Source of the DNA: Rhizobium sp. L1K21
GTDB taxonomy: Bacteria; Pseudomonadota; Alphaproteobacteria; Rhizobiales; Rhizobiaceae
Direction: 5' to 3'
Assembly: GCF_024055895.1 (NCBI RefSeq)
Contig: NZ_JAMXLE010000003.1
Location: forward strand, 310,001-374,000
DNA length: 64,000 nt
Shown: positions 15,692 to 24,071 of the stretch, one piece after another
Position numbering within the stretch: position 1 is the first letter of the stretch
Layout of the letters: each line of letters opens with the position of its first letter
Made by a program: the position numbers and the translations under genes
Notes under the pieces: generated by a model
Seen by the model: only the letters and a program-made list of their open reading frames with translations
What the model was told of the DNA's origin: nothing
The model's database searches: none

Positions 15692-17270
15692 GCTCTATCC
15701 ACTCAAGAGCACTGCAAAATACATGCTCATTGGTGTCGCGACGCTCGCCCTTTCCGGCTGCGGCGATGACCCTTCCGGCTTTGATGTCTCAAAACAGATC
15801 GGCACCGATCCCGTGTTGCCCGAAGCTGACCCGTCCTTGCTGCCCAGCATGAAAATCGCCGAAGTGATCGGCTGGAGCGGCGAACAGAAACCCACTGTGC
15901 CGGACGGGCTGACGGTCACTGCCTATGCCACGGATCTCGCCAATCCGCGCACCGTGCATACCTTGCCAAACGGAGACGTTCTGGTGGTCCAATCCAAGGG
16001 GCCTGGTCTTGAAGCTGTGTCTCGCCCGAAAGATCTTGTTCGCGGCTGGCTGATGTCCATGGCGCATGGTGGTGGCGGCAAGCAGAAAAAGAGCAATCTC
16101 ATTACACTGCTGCGTGATACCGATCGCGATGGCACGGTCGATGAAAGCTACGATCTCTTGACCGACCTTAACTCGCCTTTCGGCGTCGCATGGGCCGACG
16201 ACACGCTTTATGTGGCCGCAACGGATGCAATTCTCGCTTATCCCTATGAACTGGGACAGACCGAAATTGCTGCAGAGCCGGAGGTTTTGACGCCGCTGCC
16301 GGGGGGCCCCATCGACCACCACTGGACAAAGGATCTGGCGCTTAGCCCGGACGGAGAGACGCTTTACGCCTCGGTGGGTTCCAACTCCAATATCGTCGAG
16401 AATGGCCTTGAGGCGGAAAAGGGCCGTGCGGCCATCTGGCAGGTCGATCGGCGCACCGGCGCTGCCAGGGTCTATGCATCGGGTTTGCGCAATCCCAATG
16501 GCCTGTCCTTCAATCCGGAGAGCGGCGAACTCTGGACCGTGGTCAATGAACGGGATGAACTGGGGCCCAACCTGGTTCCCGATTACATGACATCCGTTCA
16601 GGACGGTGCGTTTTATGGTTGGCCGTGGAGCTACTATGGAAACCATGTGGATGAACGTGTCCATCCGCAAAGGCCGGACATGGTCGATAAAGCCATTATG
16701 CCCGACTATGCGCTTTCAAGTCATGTGGCACCCCTTGGCATGACCTTTTCCCAGGGCTCTGCCCTGCCGGAGACATATGCGAGCGGCGCGTTCGTTGGCG
16801 AGCATGGCAGTTGGAATCGCAGCGTTTTCACCGGCTACAAGGTTATCTACATTCCCTTCGTCAATGGCGAACCCGCGGGCATGCCGCAAGACGTTTTGAC
16901 CGGCTTCATTGAGGGTGATCAGGCGCATGGGCGACCTGTCGGGGTGGGCATAGACGGCACCGGCGCACTTCTGGTGGCAGACGATGTCGGCAATACAGTC
17001 TGGAGAGTGGCTGCCGCCGACGGATCCGTTACATCAGAGCCGATCGGCACAGACCGGATGCCTGCGGAATACGCGACAGACAACGGTGCAAGCCCGAGTG
17101 CCCAAAACGGCAACGCTGCAACGACGGACCAAAGGTCAGAGCCATCGCCAAGCGCCGATGAAAGGATGACGGATCAGGCACCAGTTGAAGGCTCTTCGGC
17201 GGGTGGGGAAACACTCAACCCGCCCCAAACGGAAATAGCGCCGACAGTCCTGCCCAGGAGCAATGACTAA
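15684..17270 (+). CDS. PQQ-dependent sugar (sorbosone-type) dehydrogenase, lipoprotein
   Basis: A 528-residue beta-propeller dehydrogenase. The N-terminus carries a lipoprotein signal with LALSGC at 21-26 (lipidated Cys26). The propeller contains repeats such as GLTVTAYATDLANPRTVHTL, HHWTKDLALSPDGETLYASVGS, RNPNGLSFNPESGELWTVVNERDELG and FVGEHGSWNRS, as in soluble glucose/sorbosone dehydrogenases. The last ~75 residues are rich in Ser, Pro, Thr, Gln and Ala and look disordered. It should oxidise a sugar or aldehyde in the periplasm using PQQ. The ATG at 15684 overlaps the DUF2231 gene by 8 bases; a hairpin terminator follows. Confidence 0.85.
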   Translation: MTKLYPLKSTAKYMLIGVATLALSGCGDDPSGFDVSKQIGTDPVLPEADPSLLPSMKIAEVIGWSGEQKPTVPDGLTVTAYATDLANPRTVHTLPNGDVLVVQSKGPGLEAVSRPKDLVRGWLMSMAHGGGGKQKKSNLITLLRDTDRDGTVDESYDLLTDLNSPFGVAWADDTLYVAATDAILAYPYELGQTEIAAEPEVLTPLPGGPIDHHWTKDLALSPDGETLYASVGSNSNIVENGLEAEKGRAAIWQVDRRTGAARVYASGLRNPNGLSFNPESGELWTVVNERDELGPNLVPDYMTSVQDGAFYGWPWSYYGNHVDERVHPQRPDMVDKAIMPDYALSSHVAPLGMTFSQGSALPETYASGAFVGEHGSWNRSVFTGYKVIYIPFVNGEPAGMPQDVLTGFIEGDQAHGRPVGVGIDGTGALLVADDVGNTVWRVAAADGSVTSEPIGTDRMPAEYATDNGASPSAQNGNAATTDQRSEPSPSADERMTDQAPVEGSSAGGETLNPPQTEIAPTVLPRSND

Positions 17271-17277
17271 TCGTTTT

Positions 17278-17311
17278 CGCCGGGAGGCAGGCACAAGCCT
17301 TCCGGCGTTTT
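17278..17311 (+). terminator. rho-independent terminator after PQQ dehydrogenase
   Basis: An 11-bp stem CGCCGGGAGGC / GCCTTCCGGCG with one G-T pair and an 8-base loop, followed by TTTT (17308-17311), just after the stop at 17270. Confidence 0.7.
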
Positions 17312-17522
17312 GCGGATAAGGATCGTTTGGCAACTTCGGCTGCGGCACAGTGGCCCTCATGGGTTTGAAAGGTAAACATGCCTTGCCGCCCTAAGCTCTT
17401 TGGTTTAATGAAGAATATCTTCTGCGAGCCACTCGAAAAAAGTTAAATTATTGTCATCCACTTTGGATACTGATCCGTAATCCACATATACGAGTGATAT
17501 TATAAATGCGCCGAACCGCTGG

Positions 17523-17915
17523 ATGTTGATAAGGCGCGACCGAAGTGGATTTGTCTTGATCTCTAGCAAGGTGGTTATCATCAGCAGCCGAAAACTGTTG
17601 AAAACGGATATATGGGAGGCATGGGAAGCCATGGAGATCGACTTGATCGGCCCTGTGTCCCCGTCCGGCCTGGATGACGCCAACCTCTCGCTGCAGACGA
17701 CATTGGGCTGCTTGATAGACCTGCAGGAAGACCCGGAAATCACCGTCGAAGTTGTTGAAAAGCTTGAGGCGGTCGCCATACCCTTTCTTTTCATCAGTAT
17801 CGAAGGTGATCAAAATGGGCGCTATGCAAACTACGAGCTGAATTCGCGGGCCGACGATATTGCACTGATTTTCGAGGCGCTAGTCCACCAGAACGACAGC
17901 GGGCTGCGTCACTAG
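17523..17915 (+). CDS. degenerate receiver-like protein
   Basis: A 130-residue soluble protein with the strand/helix rhythm of a CheY-type receiver: VVIISSRKLLKTDIWEAW, LGCLIDLQEDPEITVEVVEK, AIPFLFISIEG. The usual acidic pair after strand 1 is replaced by SSR and the KP lysine after strand 5 is missing, while an Asp remains at the phosphoacceptor strand (LIDL). It is therefore probably not phosphorylated, or is a protein-interaction receiver. The start is uncertain: no good ribosome site precedes 17523, and in-frame TTG 17556 or GTG 17571 are alternatives. The 250 bp upstream are AT-rich; a terminator is all I see there. Confidence 0.55.
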   Translation: MLIRRDRSGFVLISSKVVIISSRKLLKTDIWEAWEAMEIDLIGPVSPSGLDDANLSLQTTLGCLIDLQEDPEITVEVVEKLEAVAIPFLFISIEGDQNGRYANYELNSRADDIALIFEALVHQNDSGLRH

Positions 17916-17945
17916 AGGCTACAGCAAAATCACAAACTCTGTGGT

Positions 17946-17970
17946 CGAACATTTGCCGTTGACAAGCGTT
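17946..17970 (+). promoter_or_regulatory. weak EcfG-type promoter for DUF2188 gene
   Basis: CGAAC (17946-17950), 16-base spacer, CGTT (17967-17970), 71 bp before the ATG at 18042. One mismatch in the -35 box, but the -10 is the canonical CGTT. Confidence 0.4.
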
Positions 17971-18041
17971 TTCTTTCCAAAGCCGACAACTCTCAGGGTT
18001 GATGCCCGGGAGGCTGGTGAAGCAGAAAGAAAGGCAACGAC

Positions 18042-18278
18042 ATGCACATCACCTATCACGTGGAGCGTCATGACGAAGTATGGGCTTACAGACTGGACGA
18101 CGTCTGGTCAGAGCCTTACGCGACCCATGACGACGCGTTTGAGGCAGCCCGTTCCGCTGCTGAGCGCCAACGTCTCGAAGGCAGTGACACAACGATCAAC
18201 TATCAGACAGAAGATGGTCAATGGCACTATGAGTTTTCGGCAGCCGGGGACCGCCCGCAGAGCGACGTGGAAGCCTGA
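18042..18278 (+). CDS. DUF2188-like small protein
   Basis: A 78-residue protein MHITYHVERHDEVWAYRLDD followed by ATHDDAFEAARSAAERQRLEG and INYQTEDGQWHYEF. The pattern of a small beta hairpin, a helix carrying an AA.SAAERQ motif and a final strand fits the DUF2188 family. The start is preceded by GAAAGAAAGGC. Soluble, function unknown; the family is frequent among stress-induced genes. A separate longer frame overlapping it from 17941 is not supported. Confidence 0.75.
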   Translation: MHITYHVERHDEVWAYRLDDVWSEPYATHDDAFEAARSAAERQRLEGSDTTINYQTEDGQWHYEFSAAGDRPQSDVEA

Positions 18279-18310
18279 ACTCTATTCAAAGCGTGAAGAA
18301 AACCGGCTGA

Positions 18311-18871
18311 CTATTGCGAATTTGCGCTTGATCTCAGCACGATAAAGTGGCTGCGAAACGTCGGATAGAATGAAACAGCATAGGCCTTCAGCGGGCCGCC
18401 TGCGCCGGTATCGGCATAGACCGAGAGTCGTTCCAGCGCAGATTGAAGAATGATCATTTCTCCCGAGCGATAAACGTCATCGAATTCGGCGGGGTCGGCG
18501 GCGCGCAGCGCTTGAAGCTTTGCGAGCTGATCCTCATTAAGCTCCGGCTGCAAGGTCATGCCTTGCGATCTTGCAGCATTTTCCAGTTCTCTCTGTGCCT
18601 TCTCATGTTCCCGGAGAAACGTCTCCGCCATATCGCGCACATTGCGTTCATGCGAAATTTCAAGCGCCATTTGCGCCGAGCGGATGAAATACAGGTTGTC
18701 GGCTGCAGCGCGGGCGGCAAAGTCTGCTGGTTTCGGCGCTTCTCTTGGTGCAGGATCACTCGGCGTTGGCTCCATGGTAACCGTGGGGGCTGGAGGTATC
18801 TCCTGAGCAGCAGACGCCATTGGTGATGCCGCTGCGGCCAGTGAAAATAAAACCGTCAATGCTTTTCTCAT
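18311..18871 (-). CDS. DUF4142 exported protein
   Basis: A 186-residue exported protein with a typical Sec signal (MRKALTVLFSLAAAASPMAS, cleavage expected after ASAA) then a Pro/Thr-rich linker and an all-helical domain: FIRSAQMALEISHERNV, AETFLREHEKAQRELENAAR. This matches DUF4142, a ferritin-like four-helix fold of unknown role in the periplasm. The ATG at 18871 is preferred to an in-frame ATG 15 bases upstream because CGGAG lies between them. It is 40 bp downstream of the NDH-2 gene and probably ends the SdhD-NDH-2-DUF4142 transcript. Confidence 0.82.
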   Translation of the reverse strand: MRKALTVLFSLAAAASPMASAAQEIPPAPTVTMEPTPSDPAPREAPKPADFAARAAADNLYFIRSAQMALEISHERNVRDMAETFLREHEKAQRELENAARSQGMTLQPELNEDQLAKLQALRAADPAEFDDVYRSGEMIILQSALERLSVYADTGAGGPLKAYAVSFYPTFRSHFIVLRSSANSQ

Positions 18872-18911
18872 GGGAATCTCCGTCATTTACCAACCTCAAT
18901 CTTCGCGTTTC

Positions 18912-20231
18912 TCAGGATCGCTCATCGATCAGGCGCGCATTTCGTTGCTTGGTGAAAAACGTCCACATCCACTGTGTGCTGACCAGGAACCGCTTTTCGA
19001 AATTGACCAGCAGCAGAACGTGAACGATTGCCCAGAGGAACCATGCAGTACGCCCGGTCAGCTTCAGCCGGCCCGCTTCGAAAATGGCCGCGTTGCGTCC
19101 AATGACCGCCGTAATGCCGCGGTTTTTGAAGCGGAAAGGCTCATCACTGCGGCTGCGGCTGTGACGTTCGGCGCGGAGCTTTTTACCGAGGTAACGTCCC
19201 TGCTGTTTGGCCACCTGCGCCAATGCAGGAAAAGGTTTGCCGTTTTCATCCAGCGCCAGCGCAGCATCGCCCACAATGTAAATATCGGACAGTCCCTTCA
19301 CCGAGAGATCGCCTTCAACGGGGACACGCCCGCCACGGCCGGCCTCGAGGCCGAGCCATTCGGCCACCGGCGTGGCTTTCACCCCGGCACCCCAGATGGT
19401 GCAGCAGGTTTCGAACCTCTCGCCTCCAGCCGTCACCCCGCCGTCTTCGATTGCCTCGACAGGTGTATTCACACGCACTTCGACGCCCTTTTTCTCCAGC
19501 GTCTTCTGCGCATAATCCGACAAGGATTTGTCAAAGCCGGACAGGATACCAGGCGCTGCCTCCAGAAGAACGATCCGCAGCTCGTCAATTGATATATTTT
19601 TGAAGTCGCGCGGTATGAGAAATCTGCCGAGTTCGGCAATCGCGCCCGCCAGTTCGACACCCGTCGGTCCGCCGCCGATGATCACGCTTGTCAGGCAGGC
19701 ACGGCGCTCTTCTGGATTTTCGGCCAGCTCCGCCCGTTCAAACAGTGTCAGCAGGCGCTCGCGGATAAGCCTTGCATCGCGGTTGCTCTTGAGGCCAGGG
19801 GCGAATTCGCGCCATGTATCGTTGCCGAAGTAGTTGTCTTTCGAGCCTGTGGCGATCACCAGCGTATCGTATTCGATTGGCGCACCGTCTTCGGCGATAA
19901 CGGCTTTGCGCACTGTATCGATCCCTGTCACTTCGGCCATCACGACATGGATATTGTTGTGCCGGCCCAACGTTCGGCGCAGCGGTTCGGAAATGCTTGC
20001 CGGTGAAAGAATGGCGGTTGCCACCTGATAGAGAAGCGGCTGAAACAGGTTGTGATTGCGGCGGTCGACCATCGTCACGTTGACTTTCGCCCCACCGAGC
20101 GCCGATGCGCAGGCAAGGCCGCCAAAGCCGCCACCCACGATGACGATGCGGCGCGGTCGCTGCAAAAGCGCACCGGAGAGGCCGCCTTCACCAGCGCCAA
20201 AATCTTCGTTTTCGGTTTTGGATATCATCAT
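18912..20231 (-). CDS. ndh: type II NADH dehydrogenase (NDH-2)
   Basis: A 439-residue single-subunit NADH:quinone oxidoreductase. FAD loop IVIVGGGFGGLACASALGG near 29-47, NAD loop VIIGGGPTGVELAGAI near 180, IWGAGVKATPVAEWLGL and the FAD-ribityl motif DIYIVGDAAL near 315. The C-terminal part FLWAIVHVLLLVNFEKRFLV is amphipathic to hydrophobic, consistent with membrane association. It passes electrons from NADH to quinone without proton pumping. It follows an orphan SdhD by 54 bp and precedes a DUF4142 gene, in a transcript with an EcfG-type promoter. Confidence 0.9.
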   Translation of the reverse strand: MMISKTENEDFGAGEGGLSGALLQRPRRIVIVGGGFGGLACASALGGAKVNVTMVDRRNHNLFQPLLYQVATAILSPASISEPLRRTLGRHNNIHVVMAEVTGIDTVRKAVIAEDGAPIEYDTLVIATGSKDNYFGNDTWREFAPGLKSNRDARLIRERLLTLFERAELAENPEERRACLTSVIIGGGPTGVELAGAIAELGRFLIPRDFKNISIDELRIVLLEAAPGILSGFDKSLSDYAQKTLEKKGVEVRVNTPVEAIEDGGVTAGGERFETCCTIWGAGVKATPVAEWLGLEAGRGGRVPVEGDLSVKGLSDIYIVGDAALALDENGKPFPALAQVAKQQGRYLGKKLRAERHSRSRSDEPFRFKNRGITAVIGRNAAIFEAGRLKLTGRTAWFLWAIVHVLLLVNFEKRFLVSTQWMWTFFTKQRNARLIDERS

Positions 20232-20285
20232 GGATTGCGTTTTCTTGCGCCACCGACAGGACGTTTTCCGCCATGCGCGTTTTTC

Positions 20286-20663
20286 CTAAATTTGCTGAAA
20301 GAAGATACGAATGAGCGACAGAAACACCGAGGCCGTGATCGCCAGGCAAAACGCCCAGTTCAGGAAAAGCAGAGTAACCTTCATTCCCTTGTGATGGACG
20401 TAGTCCTCAATGATCGTCTGCATCCCGAGCCGCATGTGCAGTATGGCAAGCGCCATGAAGACAAATACCGCGGGCGCTATCCAGAGCGAGGAAAGCGCAC
20501 CCACGACCTCATCGCGCGAGCGCCCGAAAAGCCAGACCCCCAGAAAAATCATGAAAGGCGTCAAGAACATCAGGAGGACTGCACGCAGCCGATCTTTAAA
20601 AAAGTCTTCAGTTCCTTCCCGTGCGGAACCAAGACCCATGACGCGTCCAAGCGGTGATTTCAT
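20286..20663 (-). CDS. orphan SdhD-like succinate dehydrogenase membrane anchor
   Basis: A 125-residue protein with three membrane spans (about 31-46, 60-82 and 95-120). MKSPLGRVMGLGSAREGTED and HMRLGMQTIIEDYVHHKG are the hallmarks of alphaproteobacterial SdhD: His76 corresponds to the haem ligand, Asp87-Tyr88 to the quinone-site pair. No sdhA, sdhB or sdhC gene is nearby; instead an NDH-2 gene follows after 54 bp. It may be a paralogue that binds haem or quinone with another partner. An EcfG-type promoter lies 28 bp upstream of the start. Confidence 0.8.
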   Translation of the reverse strand: MKSPLGRVMGLGSAREGTEDFFKDRLRAVLLMFLTPFMIFLGVWLFGRSRDEVVGALSSLWIAPAVFVFMALAILHMRLGMQTIIEDYVHHKGMKVTLLFLNWAFCLAITASVFLSLIRIFFQQI

Positions 20664-20691
20664 CGATTTTCTCCCCTAGCCAAGTCGCCTG

Positions 20692-20716
20692 AACCACGGG
20701 GTGTGCGAAATGTTCC
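20692..20716 (-). promoter_or_regulatory. EcfG-type promoter for SdhD/NDH-2/DUF4142 operon
   Basis: Minus strand GGAAC (20716-20712), 16-base spacer, GGTT (20695-20692), 28 bp before the start at 20663. Confidence 0.7.
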
Positions 20717-20757
20717 AGGACGCTGCTATTCAGCGGGTTTGGTTCAGCAGCGCTTGT

Positions 20758-20952
20758 TCAACCGCCCTTCTTCTCGGGATCGTGGGTGTGGTGATAATCG
20801 CGCTCGCCGCCGCCGCCGGAGACCCTGCTGTGGTCTTTTGAGTCCGGAATGGGTGGGGGTTTCGGGATTTCGAGCGGTGCCTTGGCGTTTTCTTCCGATG
20901 CGCCTGGTCCACCCTGGCGGATGCTTGCCGGCGTCTTTTTCGATGTTGACAT
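20758..20952 (-). CDS. tiny hydrophilic Pro/Gly-rich protein
   Basis: A 64-residue protein MSTSKKTPASIRQGGPGASE ... ending in a GGGGERDYHHTHDPEKKGG tail. It is rich in Pro, Gly, Lys, Asp and His, with no hydrophobic core, so it is probably disordered. GAGGAGG lies 7 bases before the ATG. It starts 9 bp after the stop of the similar 61-residue protein, forming a two-gene unit behind the EcfG-type promoter at 21210. The DYHHTHDP string could bind a metal, which is speculation. Confidence 0.68.
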   Translation of the reverse strand: MSTSKKTPASIRQGGPGASEENAKAPLEIPKPPPIPDSKDHSRVSGGGGERDYHHTHDPEKKGG

Positions 20953-20961
20953 AACACCTCC

Positions 20962-21147
20962 TCATCTATCCTGCTGATAGCCTTGATTGTGTGTGTTCAC
21001 GTTGATGTTGCCCTGTTGACCGGTCTTGTCCGGGTCCTTTGGAGACACAGTCTTCTTGTCCGTCTCGGCGTTCGACACATGGGCAGGTTCGCCCGTTCCT
21101 TTCGGGCTGCGGTTTTCCTCAGGGACCGGCGGCGTTCTGCTGTTCAT
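20962..21147 (-). CDS. tiny hydrophilic, probably disordered protein
   Basis: A 61-residue protein MNSRTPPVPEENRSPKGTGE ... DKTGQQGNINVNTHNQGYQQ, without hydrophobic segments and rich in Asn, Gln, Pro, Lys and Thr. The ATG is preceded by AAAGGGAAGAGAA. It is the first gene of a two-gene unit with 20758-20952, 62 bp after an EcfG-type promoter. The composition is reminiscent of desiccation-type hydrophilins, but no family is claimed. Confidence 0.68.
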   Translation of the reverse strand: MNSRTPPVPEENRSPKGTGEPAHVSNAETDKKTVSPKDPDKTGQQGNINVNTHNQGYQQDR

Positions 21148-21209
21148 TTCTCTTCCCTTTCCAGTTCTTCACACTTCAGACGCTTAAAACACGCCCGTTT
21201 GTGACCGCG

Positions 21210-21234
21210 AACCACAGCGTCTGCGAAATGTTCC
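21210..21234 (-). promoter_or_regulatory. EcfG-type promoter for two tiny hydrophilic genes
   Basis: Minus strand GGAAC (21234-21230), 16-base spacer, GGTT (21213-21210). The stretch around its -35 box (TGGAACATTTCGCA) is identical to that of the promoter at 20692-20716, which suggests duplication or conserved extra contacts. Confidence 0.7.
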
Positions 21235-21294
21235 AGAAACCAGTCTGCGTACCGCGCGGGAGAGCAACCGGTTCCGAGATGATCGATATTTTCT

Positions 21295-21319
21295 GGAACC
21301 TATTGGCCAAAAGGCAGTT
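21295..21319 (+). promoter_or_regulatory. EcfG-type promoter for inositol-phosphate synthase operon
   Basis: GGAAC (21295-21299), 16-base spacer, AGTT (21316-21319), 37 bp before the ATG at 21357. Confidence 0.6.
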
Positions 21320-21356
21320 CAGGGCGGGATTGTAGAAGCCACGGAGGGGCCGTTTC

Positions 21357-22460
21357 ATGTCTGGCGGACACATACGCATTGCTATTGTTGGCGTTGGCAA
21401 TTGTGCATCATCGCTTGTCCAGGGTCTGACCTATTACCGCGGCATTGATGACAATGAGCCTGTGCCGGGACTAATGAATGTTGATCTCGGCGGTTACCGG
21501 ATTGACGACATCGAGGTCGCTGCTGCCTTTGACGTCGCCCAATCAAAAGTGGGCCGCGATGTTGCAGAGGCGATATTCGCACCGCCGAACAATACTTTCC
21601 GCTTTGCCGAGGTGGCGCCCACCGGTGTTCATGTCAATCGCGGTCCCACACTCGACGGGCTCGGCCGCTATCTGAACGAGGATATGCAGGAATCGACAGA
21701 ACCGCTTGCCGATGTCAGCACCATCCTGCGGGAGAGCGAGGCCGACATTCTGATCTCCTATCTGCCGGTTGGCTCTGAAGAGGCAACGCGCTGGTATGCC
21801 GAACAAGCACTTGAAGCTGGCTGCGCCTTTATCAATTGCATCCCGGTTTTTATCGCCTCCGATCAGGATTGGCAGCGAAAATTCGCCGAGCGTGGTCTCC
21901 CGATCATCGGCGACGACATAAAAAGCCAGGTTGGCGCAACAATCCTGCACCGCGTGCTGGTCAACCTGTTCAAAGAACGCGGTGTGCGGATCGATCGGAC
22001 CTATCAGCTCAATTTCGGCGGTAACACAGATTTTCTCAATATGCTGGAGCGCGAGCGGCTTCAGTCAAAAAAGATATCAAAGACGCAGGCCGTGACCAGC
22101 CAGCTCGACCTGCCGCTCGCTCCCGATGATGTTCATGTCGGCCCAAGCGATCACGTGCCTTGGCTGCACGACCGCAAATGGGCGCACATACGCCTCGAAG
22201 GCACCACCTTTGGCGGCGTCCCGATCAGCATGGAAACAAAACTCGAGGTTTGGGACTCCCCCAATTCGGCAGGCGTTGTGATTGATGCAATCCGATGCGC
22301 AAAATTGGGGCTGGACCGCGGAATGGGTGGGCCACTCGAAGGACCATCAAGCTATTTCATGAAGTCACCACCCCAACAATATTCCGATACGCAAGCACGC
22401 GAAGAAACCCGCAAATTCATCTCGGGAGAGCACGATCATGCTTCCGAGGCTGCCGAATGA
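21357..22460 (+). CDS. ino1: inositol-3-phosphate synthase
   Basis: A 367-residue actinobacterial/proteobacterial-type myo-inositol-1-phosphate synthase, converting glucose 6-phosphate to inositol 3-phosphate with bound NAD. Visible features: [18 protein letters not shown] nucleotide-binding segment near 6-23, [37 protein letters not shown] near 183-200, [13 protein letters not shown] near 220 and the [20 protein letters not shown] region. Cytoplasmic. The following phosphatase gene overlaps by ATGA, so inositol phosphate could be processed in the same transcript. EcfG-type promoter upstream. Confidence 0.9.
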   Translation: MSGGHIRIAIVGVGNCASSLVQGLTYYRGIDDNEPVPGLMNVDLGGYRIDDIEVAAAFDVAQSKVGRDVAEAIFAPPNNTFRFAEVAPTGVHVNRGPTLDGLGRYLNEDMQESTEPLADVSTILRESEADILISYLPVGSEEATRWYAEQALEAGCAFINCIPVFIASDQDWQRKFAERGLPIIGDDIKSQVGATILHRVLVNLFKERGVRIDRTYQLNFGGNTDFLNMLERERLQSKKISKTQAVTSQLDLPLAPDDVHVGPSDHVPWLHDRKWAHIRLEGTTFGGVPISMETKLEVWDSPNSAGVVIDAIRCAKLGLDRGMGGPLEGPSSYFMKSPPQQYSDTQAREETRKFISGEHDHASEAAE

Positions 22461-23056
22461 CGACCACGTTTCTTCTGGTTCGCCACGCCGCGCATGATGA
22501 TCTCGGCAGGCTTCTCACCGGTCGCGCAGGCGATATCGCGCTGAATGCAACCGGGCGGCAGCAGGCACAGAAGCTGGGTGTCAGATTGCAGCGTGAAAAG
22601 CTCAGCGCGATCTATTCCAGTCCCCAGAGGCGGGCGCAGGAAACTGCGGCAGAGATCGCCTCCGTCTGCGATTGCGGCCCCGTGGAAACCAGCGCCGACA
22701 TTGACGAAATCGACTTCGGTTCCTGGGCCGGCGAAAGCTTCGACACGCTTGCCGGCGACCCTGACTGGCAGAAATGGAATTCACTGCGAAGCGAAACTTG
22801 CCCGCCAAACGGCGAGTCGATGCAGGATGTCCAACGGCGCGTCAAAGCTTTTCTCGAGGCCCAGATCGCCGCCAGAAAAGATCAGACCGTCGCCCTCGTC
22901 AGCCATGCCGACGTCATCAAGGCGGCGGTGATCGACGCCATGGATATTCACATTGACGACTGGTCGGCCTTCGACATTGCGCCGGCTTCCATCACGTCCC
23001 TGGTCGCCGGCGACTGGGGCGCACGCATATTCACACTCAACGAAACACTGGAATGA
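22457..23056 (+). CDS. histidine phosphatase (phosphoglycerate-mutase-like) protein
   Basis: A 199-residue member of the histidine phosphatase superfamily. The catalytic phosphohistidine motif is LVRHAAHDD near residues 7-15 (RHG replaced by RHA), the second Arg is in [10 protein letters not shown], the acid/base Glu in [16 protein letters not shown] and the second His in [10 protein letters not shown]. The ATG overlaps the stop of the inositol-phosphate synthase gene (ATGA). A phosphatase directly coupled to Ino1 may dephosphorylate inositol phosphate or an onward metabolite, which is inference. The reading frame open further upstream overlaps ino1 and is not used. Confidence 0.85.
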   Translation: MTTTFLLVRHAAHDDLGRLLTGRAGDIALNATGRQQAQKLGVRLQREKLSAIYSSPQRRAQETAAEIASVCDCGPVETSADIDEIDFGSWAGESFDTLAGDPDWQKWNSLRSETCPPNGESMQDVQRRVKAFLEAQIAARKDQTVALVSHADVIKAAVIDAMDIHIDDWSAFDIAPASITSLVAGDWGARIFTLNETLE

Positions 23057-23069
23057 CAGGGAGGCTGCA

Positions 23070-23990
23070 TTGATTGAAGCGGCGATGATCTGGAATGAGC
23101 CCAACAACAAGTCGCACTGGGATCTTGAACTCGATCCCAATTGGCGTCGGTTTTCCCACATGGCAGCCCTGGCTGCCGATGCGGTCGGGTCAGCAAATCC
23201 CGACATCGTGCGTGTGCTTGGCGGCATGTCGCCGATTGATCCGGCTTTCCTGCAGCGCCTTCAAGGCTACGGGCTTTTGGAGCATTTCGACGCGGTGGCG
23301 GTTCATGGCTTTCCGCTGGACTGGAATCTCTGGCAGATCCAGGAATGGCCACGCAAAATCGCCGAGATCCGCGCAGTCACGGACCTGCCTGTCTGGGTCA
23401 GCGAAACCGGAATCTCCTCTTTCGGAGCCGAAGAGGTGCAGCGATGGGGCCTGGAACGCACGGCAGAACTTTTGAAAGGTCTGGTCGATCGTGTGCAATG
23501 GTACAGTCTTTTTGATCTGCCGAGCGCCTGGGAGGCGACGACCCGCCACCGCGAAGCCGAAGGTTCTTCCTATTACCGCCACTTCTATATGGGCCTTCTG
23601 CGCGAAGATGGGACCCCGAAGCCGGCGCTGGAAGAGTTCACCAAACACACACCCGAGTTCGGCCTCATGCAGTGGTTCCATTTCGAGGATCACCGCCTGG
23701 ACGACGCGGTGGAATGGATGAAACGGCTGGGTGTCACCTATGTCCGCACTGGCCTTTCATGGTCGGATCGTCTCAAGCCCAATGCACTCGACTGGTTTGA
23801 CCGGCAAATGCGGGCGCTCGAGGATTTTGACGTGACATTGACCTTCTGTTTTACGCCTGAACACCGAGGCGTGCTACCTCACCACACCAGCGCGCCCCTG
23901 ATCCCGGAAGAATTTGCCGAATTCTGTGGCGAAATGATCGACCGCTACGCGCCCGCTCAAGCCAGAAATCCGTTGCGCGCAAGCGCGTGA
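23070..23990 (+). CDS. glycoside hydrolase clan-A-like protein with permuted barrel order
   Basis: A 306-residue protein annotated in relatives as beta-xylosidase-like. It starts with TTG 6 bases after AGGGAGG, 13 bp behind the phosphatase gene. The acid/base motif MIWNEPNN is only 6-13 residues from the start; the nucleophile Glu is in VWVSETG, followed by a strand-8-like QWYSLFDLP. After that come blocks typical of strands 1-3 of a GH-A barrel: MQWFHFEDHRLDDAVEWM, GVTYVRTGLSWSD and VTLTFCFTPEHRG. Strand order thus appears to be 4-8 then 1-3. It probably acts on a xyloside- or glucoside-type bond; no signal peptide, so cytoplasmic. Confidence 0.75.
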   Translation: MIEAAMIWNEPNNKSHWDLELDPNWRRFSHMAALAADAVGSANPDIVRVLGGMSPIDPAFLQRLQGYGLLEHFDAVAVHGFPLDWNLWQIQEWPRKIAEIRAVTDLPVWVSETGISSFGAEEVQRWGLERTAELLKGLVDRVQWYSLFDLPSAWEATTRHREAEGSSYYRHFYMGLLREDGTPKPALEEFTKHTPEFGLMQWFHFEDHRLDDAVEWMKRLGVTYVRTGLSWSDRLKPNALDWFDRQMRALEDFDVTLTFCFTPEHRGVLPHHTSAPLIPEEFAEFCGEMIDRYAPAQARNPLRASA

Positions 23991-24010
23991 ACTCAGCAGT
24001 TGGGGCGGCA

Positions 24011-24035
24011 GGAACAATTGCTGCATTGCGAAGTT
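24011..24035 (+). promoter_or_regulatory. EcfG-type promoter for 24072 / TreZ unit
   Basis: GGAAC (24011-24015), 16-base spacer, AGTT (24032-24035), 36 bp before the ATG at 24072. Confidence 0.6.
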
Positions 24036-24071
24036 TTGACACTGTAATCGACTAGCCCGACGGAAGCGATC

